Origin: Carettochelys insculpta
Lineage: Eukaryota; Chordata; Testudines; Carettochelyidae
DNA: 64,000 nucleotides
Assembly (NCBI RefSeq): GCF_033958435.1
Contig: NC_134161.1
Coordinates: forward strand, 1,302,001 to 1,366,000
Direction of reading: 5' to 3'
Shown: positions 20,707 to 32,894 of the stretch, piece after piece
Position numbering within the stretch: position 1 is the stretch's first letter
Layout: each line of letters begins with the position of its first letter
Made by a program: the position numbers and the translations under genes
Notes under the pieces: generated by a model
Database searches by the model: none
Told to the model about the DNA's origin: nothing
What the model saw: the letters and a program-made list of their open reading frames with translations, nothing else

Positions 20707-22241
20707 CTGAGATGAAAGGGATAAAGAACAATCAGAAACGGGTACAGGATGGCAGCATGCTTCAGCAGGCTTTTCTGCTGAAAAAAGAGCAGTGCTCCCT
20801 CAAAGCTGTGTCCCTGTGCAGCTGCTTGGGAGACAGTCCAATGCCACGCAGCTGATTAGCAGAGGGCCCACAACTAGATTTTGTTTTTACTGTTGGTTTA
20901 CATCTGTACTTGCCTAGGTGCACATTAAAATTTATTCTGCACATGGATGTAAATGACTAGAGAGAACATTGTTCACCAGGCAATATTCCCACTGCCAACC
21001 TTTCTCTGCAGAAGCATTTAGGCTGAGGAACCCTTGACTTTCCTTTTGGCTCGAAATAACTACAGTCATCCAATACTAAGGTATGTGAGCAGTGCTCCAA
21101 GAAATGAAGTGGCTCTATCAGCACGAGGGTGATAGCACTATCAGTTCGCTCTCTCATATGCTAGGGTTGAAAGGCACAGAAGTCTCGTGATACCTTCAAA
21201 AGATCAGGAAAATGACATCAAATCCCTCAACTGCAAGTTCTCTGAATTCTGGTTAAGGCAAATTAGGGTTTGGCCAACCATTTAGTGACTTAATTTGGAC
21301 TTGGTTCATAAGAAAGGAATCCTACCCATATGCAAACCACCCCCTCATTTATACAGCATGGGGTGAGACAAGGTCATCAAGTTGTTTTGCAATAAACTTG
21401 AACTCCTAGATCCCATGCAATATCAAGAAGGAGATATCTGCTGTCTACTGAGATAGTGCTTGTTTCTCCTTTAGCTCTTGCAGCAGGATGCCAGATCTTG
21501 GCAACCTTGTCTAAAGCCAAGCCCAAGCTGCTGGGAGACATACTACTTACAGATTGTACTCTGCAGATTGTTTTCACACAGATGCATACTACTCAGCAAT
21601 TCTCACAGCTACACTTTATAAATAGCCTTCATATCAAACAATATTTTATGCCACTTGACTTGCTGTCTTCTCAAACAGTTTATCCAGTGTGGTAAAATCA
21701 GTCTAATGCAATGACTGAAGAAATGAGGAAGGTAAGTCTCAACCTCAGGGATGTTTGTATACAAAAATATTTAGCTAAACTAATAAAAAGGATCCAAAAA
21801 GTGCTATTTTCAGCCAATCTCCAGCCATGTTCAGTACACACTGGATAAGCATCACGCACTGTGAGGAATCCCTTTCTTTACATATTATCTGAGCAAATAA
21901 ATTTCAGGCTTCCCTGCAATTACCAAATTACCTTTAAAAGCATCAGTGCTTTTTGCTCTATCACATGCCTTACAGTTCTCTTTCAAGCTTATTCGCGTAT
22001 GGAGTGTAGGGAGGAAGCTGCAGAAAAGGTGTGCCCACAACTCAGAGCAAAAACACTCTGGCAAATCCTACTTTCTTTTGCCCTCTACTCAACACCAGCC
22101 AACATTGAGCAAAAGGGGTTCCCCTTCAAAGCCTGTCAACTCAGCTTCTAAGCAGTAAATGAGAAATTTTCCACCCACAATTTCAGGGCTTCCCCTCTCC
22201 ACACAAGGGTTAGCTAATCGGCTTTTCAAATACACACTTAC
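20707..22241 (-). other. KMT2A intron 5
   Basis: 1.5 kb. It contains one repeat (20790-20971) and otherwise AT-rich sequence. Confidence 0.8.
20790..20971. repeat. AGTGYTCCCT-family repeat
   Basis: Begins CAGTGCTCCCTCAA and ends GAGAGAACATTG, forming short imperfect inverted ends. Internal GCCACGCAGCTGATTAGCAG and GTGCACATTAAAATTTATTC are shared with copies at 51356-51490 and 52206-52392. Confidence 0.65.
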
Positions 22242-22476
22242 TTGCAACACTGTTTCTTTATGTTGCGCCCACCAAACTTGGGTTTGTCTAGACAGTTAGT
22301 ACAGACACCACAGTCCTCTGGAACCTGGCAGCCCGAGCATTGTCCACAGCGCCTTGAGCGCCGACCTTTCTTCACTGGAGGCTCTTGGGGCGCCTTGTTT
22401 CTGGTAACAGGCTTAATTGGTTTGATAGGAGGAGCAACGGGTTCAGCCTCTTCCGAGCCAGCTATCGATGACTTAT
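22242..22476 (-). CDS. KMT2A: KMT2A exon 5: CXXC zinc finger
   Basis: 235 bp with a TTTGACAG acceptor and GTAAGTG donor. After DKSSIAGSEEAEPVAPPIKP it encodes the CXXC domain: RRCGQCSGCQVPEDCGVC, TNCLDKPKFGGRNIKKQCC. In KMT2A this domain binds unmethylated CpG and helps target the enzyme to CpG-island promoters. The two CxxCxxC clusters, the KFGG motif and the later Cys ligand are all present. The exon also contains the stretch PVTRNKAPQEPPVKKGRRSR, nearly invariant in the family. Confidence 0.97.
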
Positions 22477-22886
22477 CTGTCAAAAAAACCAGATGTGAAT
22501 TCAGTGGCCACCAACGCCATTTCAGAAGCCTTTAGTTTCCTCAGAAACCACCCATTCCATCAAAAGTGTAAGGTTATCCTCAGAGTCATATAATCTGAGT
22601 GTTTTTTTGTGAATGATTTCCAATGAGAAAAACTGATACTTCATGGCACAGAAGTTTTAAAAAATGAACAGTGTTCAGACTAGCAAATTACCTTTCAGAC
22701 TGGAAGCTTACTGAAAACATCTGAACTGTTTCATTCAGCAGACCTTGCCCTCTATAATTTTACCCAGAATGTTGTCCATTCTATAGAAACATACACGTAG
22801 TGGCCAAGAAAAAACTAAAATAATGGGCAATAGCATCAAAATTGTGTACAACTCCAAAGACCCAAACATAAAAATCTTGACTTTAC
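22477..22886 (-). other. KMT2A intron 4
   Basis: 410 bp of AT-rich sequence. Nothing recognised. Confidence 0.8.
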
Positions 22887-23064
22887 CATCATTCCCCATG
22901 GAAGACAATATCTTCTCTCGTTCTTCCCATGGTAAGGCACTCAGAGTAGGCATGTCATCAGGAAACACTGCCCGCTTACGGCCTAGTGCTACAGCCGCTC
23001 GCCTGCAGACATGTTTTATTCGTGGTCCTCGTACTGATGTTTCCGACGAATCACTCTCTTGACC
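22887..23064 (-). CDS. KMT2A: KMT2A exon 4: linker upstream of the CXXC domain
   Basis: 178 bp with an AACTTAG acceptor and a GTAAAG donor. It encodes GQESDSSETSVRGPRIKHVC, RRAAVALGRKRAVFPDDM and PTLSALPWEEREKILSSMGN. The segment is very conserved in the family and belongs to the SNL-2/pre-CXXC region linked to nuclear speckled localisation. It ends with one G that joins AT of exon 5 to give Asp. Confidence 0.95.
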
Positions 23065-24479
23065 CTAAGTTTCAGGTGTGCAAAAACATAAGCATTTCTT
23101 AAGAAATCATTCTGCATGTGCTTGTAAATGCACCAAGCTTACTTAAGGAAAAAGGCAGAGGTTAAAACCAGATGCTTAAATTGCACATCACATAAGAATT
23201 TGAGAGTTTACGCTATAACTTTTGTAGACTCCTTCCCAGTGAAGATGTAATTTAAAGAACAGTAAAGAAGAACTCTTGTTCTTTTACTAGAGGTCCATAA
23301 CGAATTTTAACCTCTTACTTCAAGGACCTGAATACCTTAATACCATATGCTCACGTTAAATGAATTGGTGCCAAAACATTAAAGCTGGAACAGATAAGGA
23401 GGATAAAAGATGCTACAGTATTCCACCAGTCTAAATGCTCCAACGAAGACGGAAGTACAATTCAGGCTGTTTGAAAGCCTTGTTCTCAGTGGGACATATG
23501 AAAATTAGGCTGCATATGCCCCTTTATAAAGGTCTAGAAATGAAAGTACAACTAGCCTCTAATTCCTGCCGCTAAAAGAAAAAGTTATTTAATGTTTTTT
23601 TCAGGATTTGCTCTCCCTCCTACCCCCTGCTCCCAAATTCAGTGGCATTTCTGATGAACAAATATACTTCCATAAAGACCACATTAAGGGAGTAGTTTTT
23701 TCCTAATGTGAAACTGGCCAAGAGCGAGTGCATGCAGTGGTACAGAGTGGATAAATAGGAGGACAAAACTTGATAGAAGGGATAAAAGCTCTGGAGGTTT
23801 TCTACTGAAATCTATTTTCCTCAGTTCCCAAATGTCATCTGTTAGCGCAGGTCAAATGCCGTTTTAATTCAAAAATACGAACAACTACCTGAAAATGCAG
23901 CCAAAACAGACTACAGTGAGAGCATTTGAAAGAATAACTGGGGTCAAGGAGGACAGATGGATGAGGTCCCATACCTCCAGATGAAAATGCCCCTGGGATC
24001 TCACTTCCATCCCATGAGACTGAAATTATTGCAATGTAAACCTTAAAAAAATTCAGAGATCAGGACCGCTGTCACTTGTGGATGACAGCTTTGTATACAT
24101 GGGGGTACCAGAAACATACACCAAGGAGCAAGAGATAACTATATGCTTCGCCATGCCCTGCTTGTTACACTTAAAATACCACTAGATGAACATCTCCATC
24201 AGACTGAGCCAGAAAAATCTACTCAGCAACTACACTCCACTGTTCTCAGAAAATATATGCAGATCCATCCTGAACTGATTCCAGAAGCTTTTTCTCCCCC
24301 TCAACTTCTGCCTAGCACTTCTCATTTTCAAATTAGTTACCATCTGTTGCTCTAACAGTTATTCAAATTAATATGTTTTTTGTTCTATTTTAGCATCTGA
24401 ATGGCATTACCAATTTTCGTTCCAAGTACAAAACAAAATGCACTGTGAAGTCCACTCATGAATAAGTCCGAAAGAATAC
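23065..24479 (-). other. KMT2A intron 3
   Basis: 1.4 kb of AT-rich, apparently unique sequence with no recognised repeat. Confidence 0.75.
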
Positions 24480-27151
24480 CTGTGCTTTTGGCTGATCTGC
24501 TTGTTTCAGAGATTTGCTCTTCTCAATCTTGTATAGCTGGGCTTTAGCCTTTTTTAGGAGGCTGGCCACCCTCTTATCAGTCATTGGAAGTTTGTCTGCT
24601 TGAGCCAACATAGAGCTGATGGAGGAAGTGGAATGTTTAACCGTGCTTGATGAAGGAGAAGAGAGGCGTAGTGCTTTGTCTTTCTCAAGGGGCAGAACAG
24701 TGGGGCTTAGGTCTAGATCTGATTTTTCTAAGCCCCCTCTACTTTTCTTAGGCATTTTGGTTTTGCCAGCTGTCATATCTACAAGAGCCACACCAGAAGC
24801 ATCTGCCACAGAATCTACTGCTACAGATTTCTTTCGCCCTGCAGCTTTTTTAGCTGAAGATGATGCAGCAACATCTTCATTAACACCTTTTTCTTTGGAC
24901 ACTCTACCTACAGGAAACAAAGCAGAGCTACTCTGAATTTCTGACCCTTTTTTCCTTTTCTCTTTCCTTGATTCACGTTTGTTCTCTTTTTCTCTCTCTC
25001 TGTCTCTCTCTCTGCTCTTGTCCTTTTCCACGCTTTTGTCAACATCTTTGTCTTTGGACAATTCCTCCACAGCTCTGTCTTTATTTCTTCCTCTCTCTGT
25101 CTGGGAACTGTGTGTGAACCAGGGAAACAGAGGAGTGGGATTAGTGGATGAGAAAGGCTCAGTTGGAGTGCTGATCTGCTTCCTTGGTCTCTGGCTTCTC
25201 TCTGCTGATTCCCCAGATTGGGCCAAGGAATGGGAAGAAAAAGTAAAAGTAGAGTTTAAGGCACTAGTGGCAAGAGAAGTACCAGACATGCTAGTTAGTG
25301 AGGAAGAGACAGAAGATTGAGGGGTGAGAGTTGTCAGGTCGGAGGTACTAAGTCTTCCACTTCTTGTCCTCATGGAGTGCGAAGGAGATCTGGGCTCTGA
25401 TCGTATCGGGCTAAATACTCTCCTCTTTCGTTTCCTAGAAGATATGCCTGATGCAGAAGTTCCTGCAGTGGTTCGACTAACAGAAGAAGGTAAGGTGACA
25501 GATTCAAAAATTCTGGAGTGGGCCTCACTTGGAGTGAATCTTGGAGCTCGAAGCAGAGGACTTCTTTTGTGTATATCAAATCTTGTTCCAGAATGGAGAG
25601 CAGAAAACAAGCGAGCAGGAGCCGTAGCACCAGGTGTTGAAAAACCAGATGCAAAGCCAACATCCTCTGGAGTCAGTGGCGGAGGTCTAAAGTTATCAAA
25701 TACTGGTTTACGGATGAGACCTTCTTTGGCATACTTTGCTGACGAAAAGTACTGTGGTTCTGACCTAGAATGCTTCAGAGAGGTCCACCTGAATGTTGGT
25801 TCTCGTAGAATTGATTTCCGTTTCTCTTGCATGGGTGCAGCAGAGGTGGGTAGAAAAGGTGAAGCCAATGGTATTGTTGGAGGCATAAGCCAAGGTGCGT
25901 GATCTGAAATGCTGGTAGCGGGCTGTAATGGTGGGGGAGGAGTGAGCAGAGGTGGAGGAGGAGAGGAAGAGGACTGCGGCTGGGGCACACTTTGCAAAGT
26001 TGACAGTTTTTTAGCTGCCCTTTGGCCAAAACTCCTTTCTGACATCGAAAACCTTCTGCTTCTCCTATCACCACTATCGTCTTCTGGGGACTGAGAAATG
26101 GGTAAAGGGGTATGAACTTCTGGAGTATTGCTGCACTCTTCAGAAAGAGCCTGCATCTCCTCAGATGCCTGAGAGTCAGAAGACGTATCTACACTAGGAC
26201 TACTAGATCGTGAAGAATCTGAAGACATCTGAGACGAATGCTGAGAAGCCGCACTTGATTTTTCACTGGATCCACAAGAAGTAGCACTAAGCCTGCTGTT
26301 TGGTGTGGACTCTAGGCGAGTGATTTTAATGGGAGGATCATAGTCTTCATCTTCAATGAATCGCTTGGGTGTTTTAATGATCCTTGAAGAAATAGCACTC
26401 ACAACTGGCATGATGAACTGCCGGATGTTTTTGAGCTGAGTCCTTCCCTTTCTGCCCTGAAGTTTAGCTGCTTCTTTCTCAATCTTCTTTTGTGCCCCTT
26501 TTTTAGCCCTCTGCAAGAGTTGCTTAGCAATTGTTGCATCCGTCCTTTTGGTAGGCGGAATAATCCTAACTGGCTTAATTCTACGGGGGCTCTGTCTGAC
26601 AGCAGTCTTTTCTTCTTTTGTGAGTGGTGGCGTGCCATCTCTCTCTCTACGTACCCTCTGGGATTTCTCCAGCTGTGAATTAATGACTAGTGGTGAGGCA
26701 GGCTTTAAACGCTCCGAAGATGGTGGTCTTCCTCTCTTGCGCACAATCTGAACTCCTTTCCTCCCAATCTGAAGTTTCCCTCCAGTTCTGAATTTAGACT
26801 TCAGTGGGGAGAGTTTACAAGTTCGAAGCTTCTTGATTTTTGCAGCATGCTGAAATGTAGTGGATGGTGCCCTTTTTATTTTCTTCAGATTCTCTTTTGC
26901 TTCTTTGCTCCCCTTCTGAACATCTGACAAGTCCTTTACTTGTGATAACTTGAACTTTACACTGGTAAGTGTTGGAGGTCTTCCTCGTCTCTTTTCCCCA
27001 CTTTTCATGTCCTTCTTCTTTACCTTTTCCATGGACATGCTTTCAGGTTTGCTCAGGGGGGAACACACTGATGAAGAGTCCGACTGCGCAGTTGAACTTC
27101 GATCAGGACTGCTTCTGGGTCTCCTACGAGGTTTGCGTGGACTGGACTTCA
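24480..27151 (-). CDS. KMT2A: KMT2A exon 3: giant exon with AT-hooks and disordered region
   Basis: 2,672 bp, open throughout (about 891 codons), with a TCTTCAG acceptor and a GTATTC donor. From the N-terminus there are three AT-hook sites: KPRRRPR at about 27114-27138, RRGRPPT at about 26971-26999 and KRGRPPSS at about 26711-26748. The first has lost its core glycine. Next come the conserved block NIRQFIMPVVSAISSRI (about residue 253), a Ser-rich stretch (about 320), a PPPPLLTPPPP run (about 397), a charged RERDREREKENKRES block (about 714) and KRVASLLKKAKAQL near the end. The region binds AT-rich DNA and carries nuclear-targeting motifs. The open reading extends past both splice sites by chance. 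Plus-strand ORFs here are shadows of the biased coding sequence. Confidence 0.98.
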
Positions 27152-29787
27152 CTGAAGAGCAAGTAGAGAATGCAGAGCACACATTAGGCTTTTTGCTCAC
27201 TGTTACAATGCTATCCAGATCATATTTGACCTTACTCATCACAAAGCACATTACAGGTATAGAACAAGCTATCATAATTTTGATCCACCAACCCACTATG
27301 AATATAACTTAGTAGTAAGTGTACATAAAAGAGTTCCCCAACAAACACACACTTCCCTTACAACAGAGGTTACTTTCTAAAACATGAAAAGAACTTTTAC
27401 TTTTATGAAACAATGCCAAAAATAAGTTTTTCAAGGGAACAGTAAAGCCTATGATTAATTTTCTTGAATCATCATATACAAAGAATGTATATGTAAACTA
27501 GTTCAAAACTAGTTAATTTAAAAAAAAATATTTTTCATACTTACCAAGCTGGCACAAAGGCCATTACGCCAAGTGTTTCGGGAATGTGTGAACCAAAACT
27601 GGTATTTCACTAAGTGAAGATTTTGCTTAGCTTTAATTTTAGAGCAAATGTTATGCTTGTGATTACACTCAGGACTGGTGGCACGCATCTGTTATGCAAG
27701 ATTTCATTAGCCACCTCTGCCAGTGCACCTTAATCCTAACCTGAAGTCCACCATGGGTTCCCACACAGCTCCGCCAATGCACTTCAGCCATTATCTGAGA
27801 CATTCACAGGATTTCAGTACAACGTATCTCCTTAGAAGACACTGTTGTCTGGGCCAAGCTGTGTAGAATATCTTAATGGGAACATTTATCCATTATAGTC
27901 TAGGTTAAGACGATCAAACTCATTCACTTGCAATCAAATCAAAAATGTGAACCTAGGCTCCAGAGATGAAAGGAAGTATAATAAGCTACTGCTCCTTTCC
28001 TCACAAACCCTCCATCTTCATTTGATTTCATATCAATTCACTACAGTTATACTGGCATAAATAACTTTTGAGTCACCAAAAAGAAAGCCTGTCATAATAT
28101 CAACATAGCACTGGAATGGGGAGAATATAAAGAATTACAGTAAATCCATTGTTGCTCTAGCCTGGCAGCATCAGGATATGACTGATGCTGAATAAGAGAA
28201 TTTGCCAGACCATGGGAGCTCAATATACTCTAGCAGCATTACCCACACTTTCATTGCTCAGAGACAACTGGTGGCTGTAAAACTTTATGGGCCAATGGAA
28301 GACCTGTCCATCTATCATGGTGGTAGCCATCCAGCTACCTAAAATCATGCCAGATTACAGACGCTGCTGTACTAAAGACGTTCAGCCTGTACTTCATTCC
28401 ACCAGAAAGGGACAACAGTCAAAAAACATGCAAAGGATGTTACATTCTTAGTAAACGTGAATCTGACCAATATTCATGGCTTCTCTGGTTCCAAGTGTTA
28501 TTTCCTGCTAAACTAAAATTCAAAAAAATTTAACACATCATCCTAACAGAAAAGGAAGCTCACTCCCTCAAAGAACTTAAGAATTTTGAAATTAACTACA
28601 CATATCAGGCTGGTACTTGGAAAAAGCAACTGATGACACTACTACTATAGTTTAAACAGCATTGAGAACATGCTCAATTATATGCTTATTATATGGGATG
28701 ACTTAGTGGGGGCTGATCCTGCATGAAGCAGAAGGCTGGACTAGATGACCTCCTGAGGTCCCTTCCAGCCCTGTGAGTCTATGATTTCAGAGCCATTAAA
28801 ATAAGTGTTACATCAGAAGAGAGACAAAAGTTAAAACTTTTTTTTTTAAATGGAAACTGCTGCTACATACAGCTGAGCAGCAACAGCATGTTTGCAGAGG
28901 GATTTGCACAATATTAGGTTGATACTATTGTCAGTGCCAGGGTCAAGCGGCTGATAAGATTTTCCCACAGAACTAAGAAAGAGAATGGGATGTACAATGA
29001 GCCAAATAGGTTGAGTGCCAGTGTATTAGAGATCTGCATAAATTTCAGAGGATTTTTTATCTCCTGCCCCCAACTCTTCTATCAACTGCCCAACATGCAG
29101 AACAAGCTGCAACTGAGGTTGAATGGGAGCTCCACCACCACCAAACTTGGTATTCCTGGGAAGAGACCTGCCATATTCTTCATGATCAGACAAAGCTATG
29201 CAAGTTCACTTTAATTTGGACATTTTTTTGTGAAATTACTGCAGAAGACCGCCTAATACAATTCAACACCTTCAGTAAGACTCCACTACACATCTCAGAA
29301 GAGACAACATACAAAACAGGAAGATTAAGGTCTCATTTTACTTCATTTAGTTTCCATTTTAGCTTACTTTGTCATTGCTCAGCACCTCATTAACAAAATA
29401 AATAGCGTGTGTGTGCGTGTGCAAGTAAGTGTGTTAGAGGCTCCTCTCATTTTAACAACATTCATTAGAGAGTGAAGAGCAAATAAAGGACTCTACATCC
29501 ACATCAAAAGATCAGTCTTCTTTCTATTCAAAATTTCTTGACATATCTCCTGCTGCACTATGAAGAAACACTAAAGGAGGACAGCCTGGGCTAGATATGG
29601 ATGAAGCACAGGCTCTCAGGAACAACAGTCCTCTAAGCAGTCTACTCAGAATAGGACAAAAAGAGCTGCAACTGTTTTCCTGCAAGACCTCATTAGAATA
29701 AGCTATAGCAAAGTGAACAGCAATGTGACTAAACCATGCAAAGTGACAATGTGTAACTCAACCTCTAATCCTATCAGCCAAACATAC
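27152..29787 (-). other. KMT2A intron 2
   Basis: 2.6 kb. The only recognised repeat is a CR1 3' fragment at 28697-28792. A GTGTGTGTGCGTGTG run lies near 29407. The rest is AT-rich with no supported gene. Confidence 0.75.
28697..28792 (+). mobile_element. CR1 3' end fragment
   Basis: Plus strand text GGACTAGATGACCTCCTGAG, GTCCCTTCCAGCC, CTATGATTT is the standard CR1 3' end. Confidence 0.85.
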
Positions 29788-29857
29788 CTGTGGGAGACCT
29801 GGTAGGACTTCGTACTTTGACCTCTTCATCTGAGCCAAAACCTAGGAACTGCTCATC
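29788..29857 (-). CDS. KMT2A: KMT2A exon 2: LEDGF-binding motif
   Basis: 70 bp with a TTGCAG acceptor and GTATGTT donor. It encodes DEQFLGFGSDEEVKVRSP then TRSPT. FLGFGSDEE is the FxGF IBD-binding motif through which KMT2A contacts LEDGF/p75; the flanking Ser and acidic residues match the CK2-type phosphosites known in human. Only R to K and S to T changes are seen against human. The exon lies 2.6 kb upstream of exon 3 and no further coding exon is found to its right. Confidence 0.95.
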
Positions 29858-30119
29858 CTGCAATGAAAATGATTTTTAAAGTTTTAAAAACAATTCAAAT
29901 CAAAAAGTTCCAGGAAAGAAAATTTATACTATAGTAATGCTTGTTCTTTCCGCAAACAGTAGCCCAAAAAACCCCCTACTTAATCATGGGGGATAGCCAC
30001 AGAATGCTCATAAGGTTTGAGAGGGGAATAAATAGCACTTTCAGGTGGGAATCTACTTTATATTACACAAAACACTCTTCTCCACAAACCCCATACAAAC
30101 CACACAATGTACCTGAAAG

Positions 30120-30430
30120 TAGTGGTGCTCAAAAGCAAGACGCCAGATCGCCACATGCCCCCACGACACCAGTTAGGCTCCACCCCCCGCCAGCCAGGCC
30201 CCTGCCCCTACCCTCATTGCCCACAGGCAGCCATCCCAACCCCGCAGCCAGGCTCTCTATGCCCCCACCCCTAGTGACTCACTGGAGCCGCCCAGCCCCA
30301 AGCTGCACAGCCCTAAGAGCCATGTAGCGCCTGAGCTCCCACAAGGGACCTAAGGAGCCATTGCATGAGCCTCCGAGCCGCCGTGCCACTGCCCAAGCTG
30401 CCCTACCAGCCCGTCAAGCCACATTTGCCA
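30120..30430. repeat. C-rich repeat
   Basis: CCCCCGCCAGCCAGGCCCC and related C-rich text with an abrupt edge at AGTAGTGGTGCTC. It resembles the C-rich cores at 1-540 and 57290-57855. No coding features. Confidence 0.4.
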
Positions 30431-31285
30431 TAAGATGCATATTGGACACCATGGCCTTAAAGGCTTGCTGGTCCTGGAACGTTTTTTCAGTATAAGATTT
30501 TCCACTACAATTATGCCAGTATAACTGTAATGAAAGAAGGTGTCCACACCTCTTTCTTTGTGCTTGCTCAAGCTATTTCCCTGCAGAATCACTGTACCCC
30601 CACAGCAATGTGCTTTTTGCAAAATAACTACCGTTCATTTGGGCAAATATCCCAAAGTGAAAGGTTCAGCAGCAAATTCCTAACACATGCTGGGGGGTTT
30701 GTCCACTGGAACCCACTGAAATTCTGAGACATGGGCTCAGACTAAAATTGCCATGATTCCTTTCCTACCATCTCATAATTTCAACAGTTTTTTGCATGCC
30801 AACAATATTTTCAAGCTGTAGTCGAGGAAACCCTGCTTAACACCGCATTCCTGATGGTCATTAACACAAACATACTGGGGTCCACCAAATGTTTCATCAG
30901 TCATACCATTAAAGGGCTTTGTCTGGGAGACAGCCACAGTGATATGGCTAGAGGAGGAGGAGGATGAAAACACCCGAGTGTTACACTTGCAGGATGTTTT
31001 CCTAGAATAGCGTCACTTGATACAGTACCCTTTCTGGGTGTAGCCAACAAGCACTGACTGGTGGCACAGGGACAGTGCTGCAGGACAGGGATGACCACCA
31101 ATAGTGGCAAAGCTTCAGGATTCAGGCAGCTACTTTCCTAAAGATGTGAGCTCAGCACGGAGGTGCAGTAGAAGAACAGCAACACGAGCGCTCCTCTCAC
31201 CACAGAGGAGCACTTGGATCCTGTCATCTGGAAACTCACCATCGCAATTGCTGCTGCTCAGTAGCTTACCCGTTTGGTGTTGCTA

Positions 31286-31840
31286 GACCAATGGTAGACA
31301 AGCTTTTTGGCCAGAAAGCCACATCAGGGTATGATATTGTATGGAGGGTTAAGAATGATCACAAAATTAAGATTGGGGTACAGGAGGAGGGGGAGGTTCC
31401 TTTGGGAGTGCAGGCTCTGCAGTGGGGGTAGGGATGTGGGGTGCACGAGTGCTCTGTGCTGGGACCAAGGGGTTTGGACTGGGGGGTTAGAGATGAAGCA
31501 GGGGCTCAGGGAGAGAGGCTCTGGGTGGTGCTTACTTCCACAGGCAGCTCCCCAAAGCAATGGTATGTCCCTCTTTGAGCTGGCTTCTACATGAGGGCAT
31601 GGCCAGATGGCTCTGTGTGCTGCCACTGCAGCTCCCAGTCAATGGGCTGCAGCAGCACACAGTGCCCTCTGGCTGCCCCATGCATAGGGACTGGAAGGGG
31701 AACAAGCCATTGCTTTTGGGAGCCACGTGCAGCAGGAAAGCCCCCAGTTCCACTAGTTAGTGGGAGTGCCTGTGCCACACGGAAAAGGCTGATGGGACAG
31801 ATGGGCCATACTTTTCCCTCTCTGTACTAGACCCAGCTCT
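31286..31840. repeat. G-rich repeat block
   Basis: Begins near CAATGGTAGACAAGCTTTTTG and passes through GGAGGAGGGGGAGG and GGACTGGGGGGTTAG. A relic repeat similar in style to other GC-rich cores in the window. ORFs on both strands are overlapping shadows. Confidence 0.4.
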
Positions 31841-32145
31841 CGGGGCTGTCGTCATGCAAGTGAAAGTGTGCTGCTACCATAGGGTTGTAAGGTGCGCCAG
31901 TGAATTATTGTGCATTAATGGATTGGACGGATGAATCAATGGATACCCCAGTTATACTGGGGCCATTGACAGGACCGTGCCAGAATGGATGGATTTCAAA
32001 GTGATTTAAATCACCAATTTTAATCACAATTTACATCGGCAAACAGAAAACCTTTATTTAAATTACCGATCTTGATCTTTTTTGGCACTTTAGTTGTTTT
32101 TCTATGGAAAGATGGTCATCAACTGGTAGAAACATTAAATACATT

Positions 32146-32347
32146 GGCTACATCTACACTAGAGAGTTTTGTGGACAAAACTCGCAGAGCATCTACAAAC
32201 AAAATGCATTTTGTTGACAAACTGTCGACCAAAAAGATGCGCAGACGCTCTGGAATGCCCTTTTGCCAACAGAGCTGATCAAAAGATTAATCTTTTCCTC
32301 TTCCGACAGTAACTTCTGTAGACAGATGCTTCTAGTGTAGACGTATT
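32146..32347. mobile_element. MITE, about 200 bp
   Basis: Left end GGCTACATCTACACTAG and right end CTAGTGTAGACGTATT are inverted. The interior has AAAATGCATTTTGTTGAC and CTCTGGAATGCCC. The TCTACACTA end motif relates it to the Harbinger-type ends seen at 6742 and 44907. Confidence 0.65.
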
Positions 32348-32894
32348 CATTTGCAACCAAATCTACTCATTATACCAAATTTGGTGCTATAGCTTTACGT
32401 TTATTTAAGCAGTTATAGAGATTAAAATACATTTATTCAGTCTTAATTTTTGCTTTTTTATTATGCAAGACAGTAATGAATGACATTCTTATTGGATTTT
32501 TTTTTTAATTTGGAAATTGAGTCAAGCTGCATTTGGATGGAAAGTAGAATTCAAATAAAATGTACAAAGAGCATTCTAAATGGTTTTTTACTTATTAAAT
32601 GAAGTTTCCTGAAATGTGCTGGACACACAAAATGAGTTTATCAAAGCATGTTTTATATTTAAAACTAACATTTTGTAAACAAAGAAATCTTAACTGTAGT
32701 GAATGAATTCACAGACTGAAGTCAAGTGGCGTTAAACAACTGAATGGTGTAAGCATTTTTGAAGATCATCAGTGGGTATCTATCTGCATCTTTAAAGTGC
32801 CTAAATAACCTTAAAATGCTTGACTGTGTCCTTCAGATTTTACAAATTAGTAAATCACTTCCTCTTCCACCTGTTTGTTATTCATACACTCAAA

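Larger units (their letters stand above)
1147..29857 (-). other. KMT2A: KMT2A (MLL1) gene, internal part: exons 14 to 2
   Basis: Thirteen exons on the minus strand spell a continuous protein that I recognise as KMT2A. This large nuclear methyltransferase places H3K4 methylation at HOX and other promoters, working with menin, LEDGF and the WRAD complex. Exon lengths in the PHD region (74, 129, 114, 147, 96, 121, 114 bp) are almost the same as in human. Every intron has GT-AG ends and phases agree across all junctions. The summed coding length is 4,387 bp. Exon 1 (menin-binding motif, start codon) and exons from 15 on (bromodomain, taspase sites, FYRN/FYRC, SET) are outside the window. Exons carry no stop or frameshift, so the gene looks functional. 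The paralogue KMT2B was considered, but the exon 3 text, the KFGG CXXC segment and the PHD sequences match KMT2A much better. Confidence 0.97.

Noticed and set aside
24975..25020. CT microsatellite inside exon 3
   Set aside because: It is the complement of the conserved RERDREREKENKRES coding block and not an intronic repeat.
25324..25902. 192-codon plus-strand frame (and others at 24619-25320 and 26950-27312)
   Set aside because: Antisense shadows of KMT2A exon 3, whose Ser/Lys/Pro-rich coding bias removes stops on the other strand.
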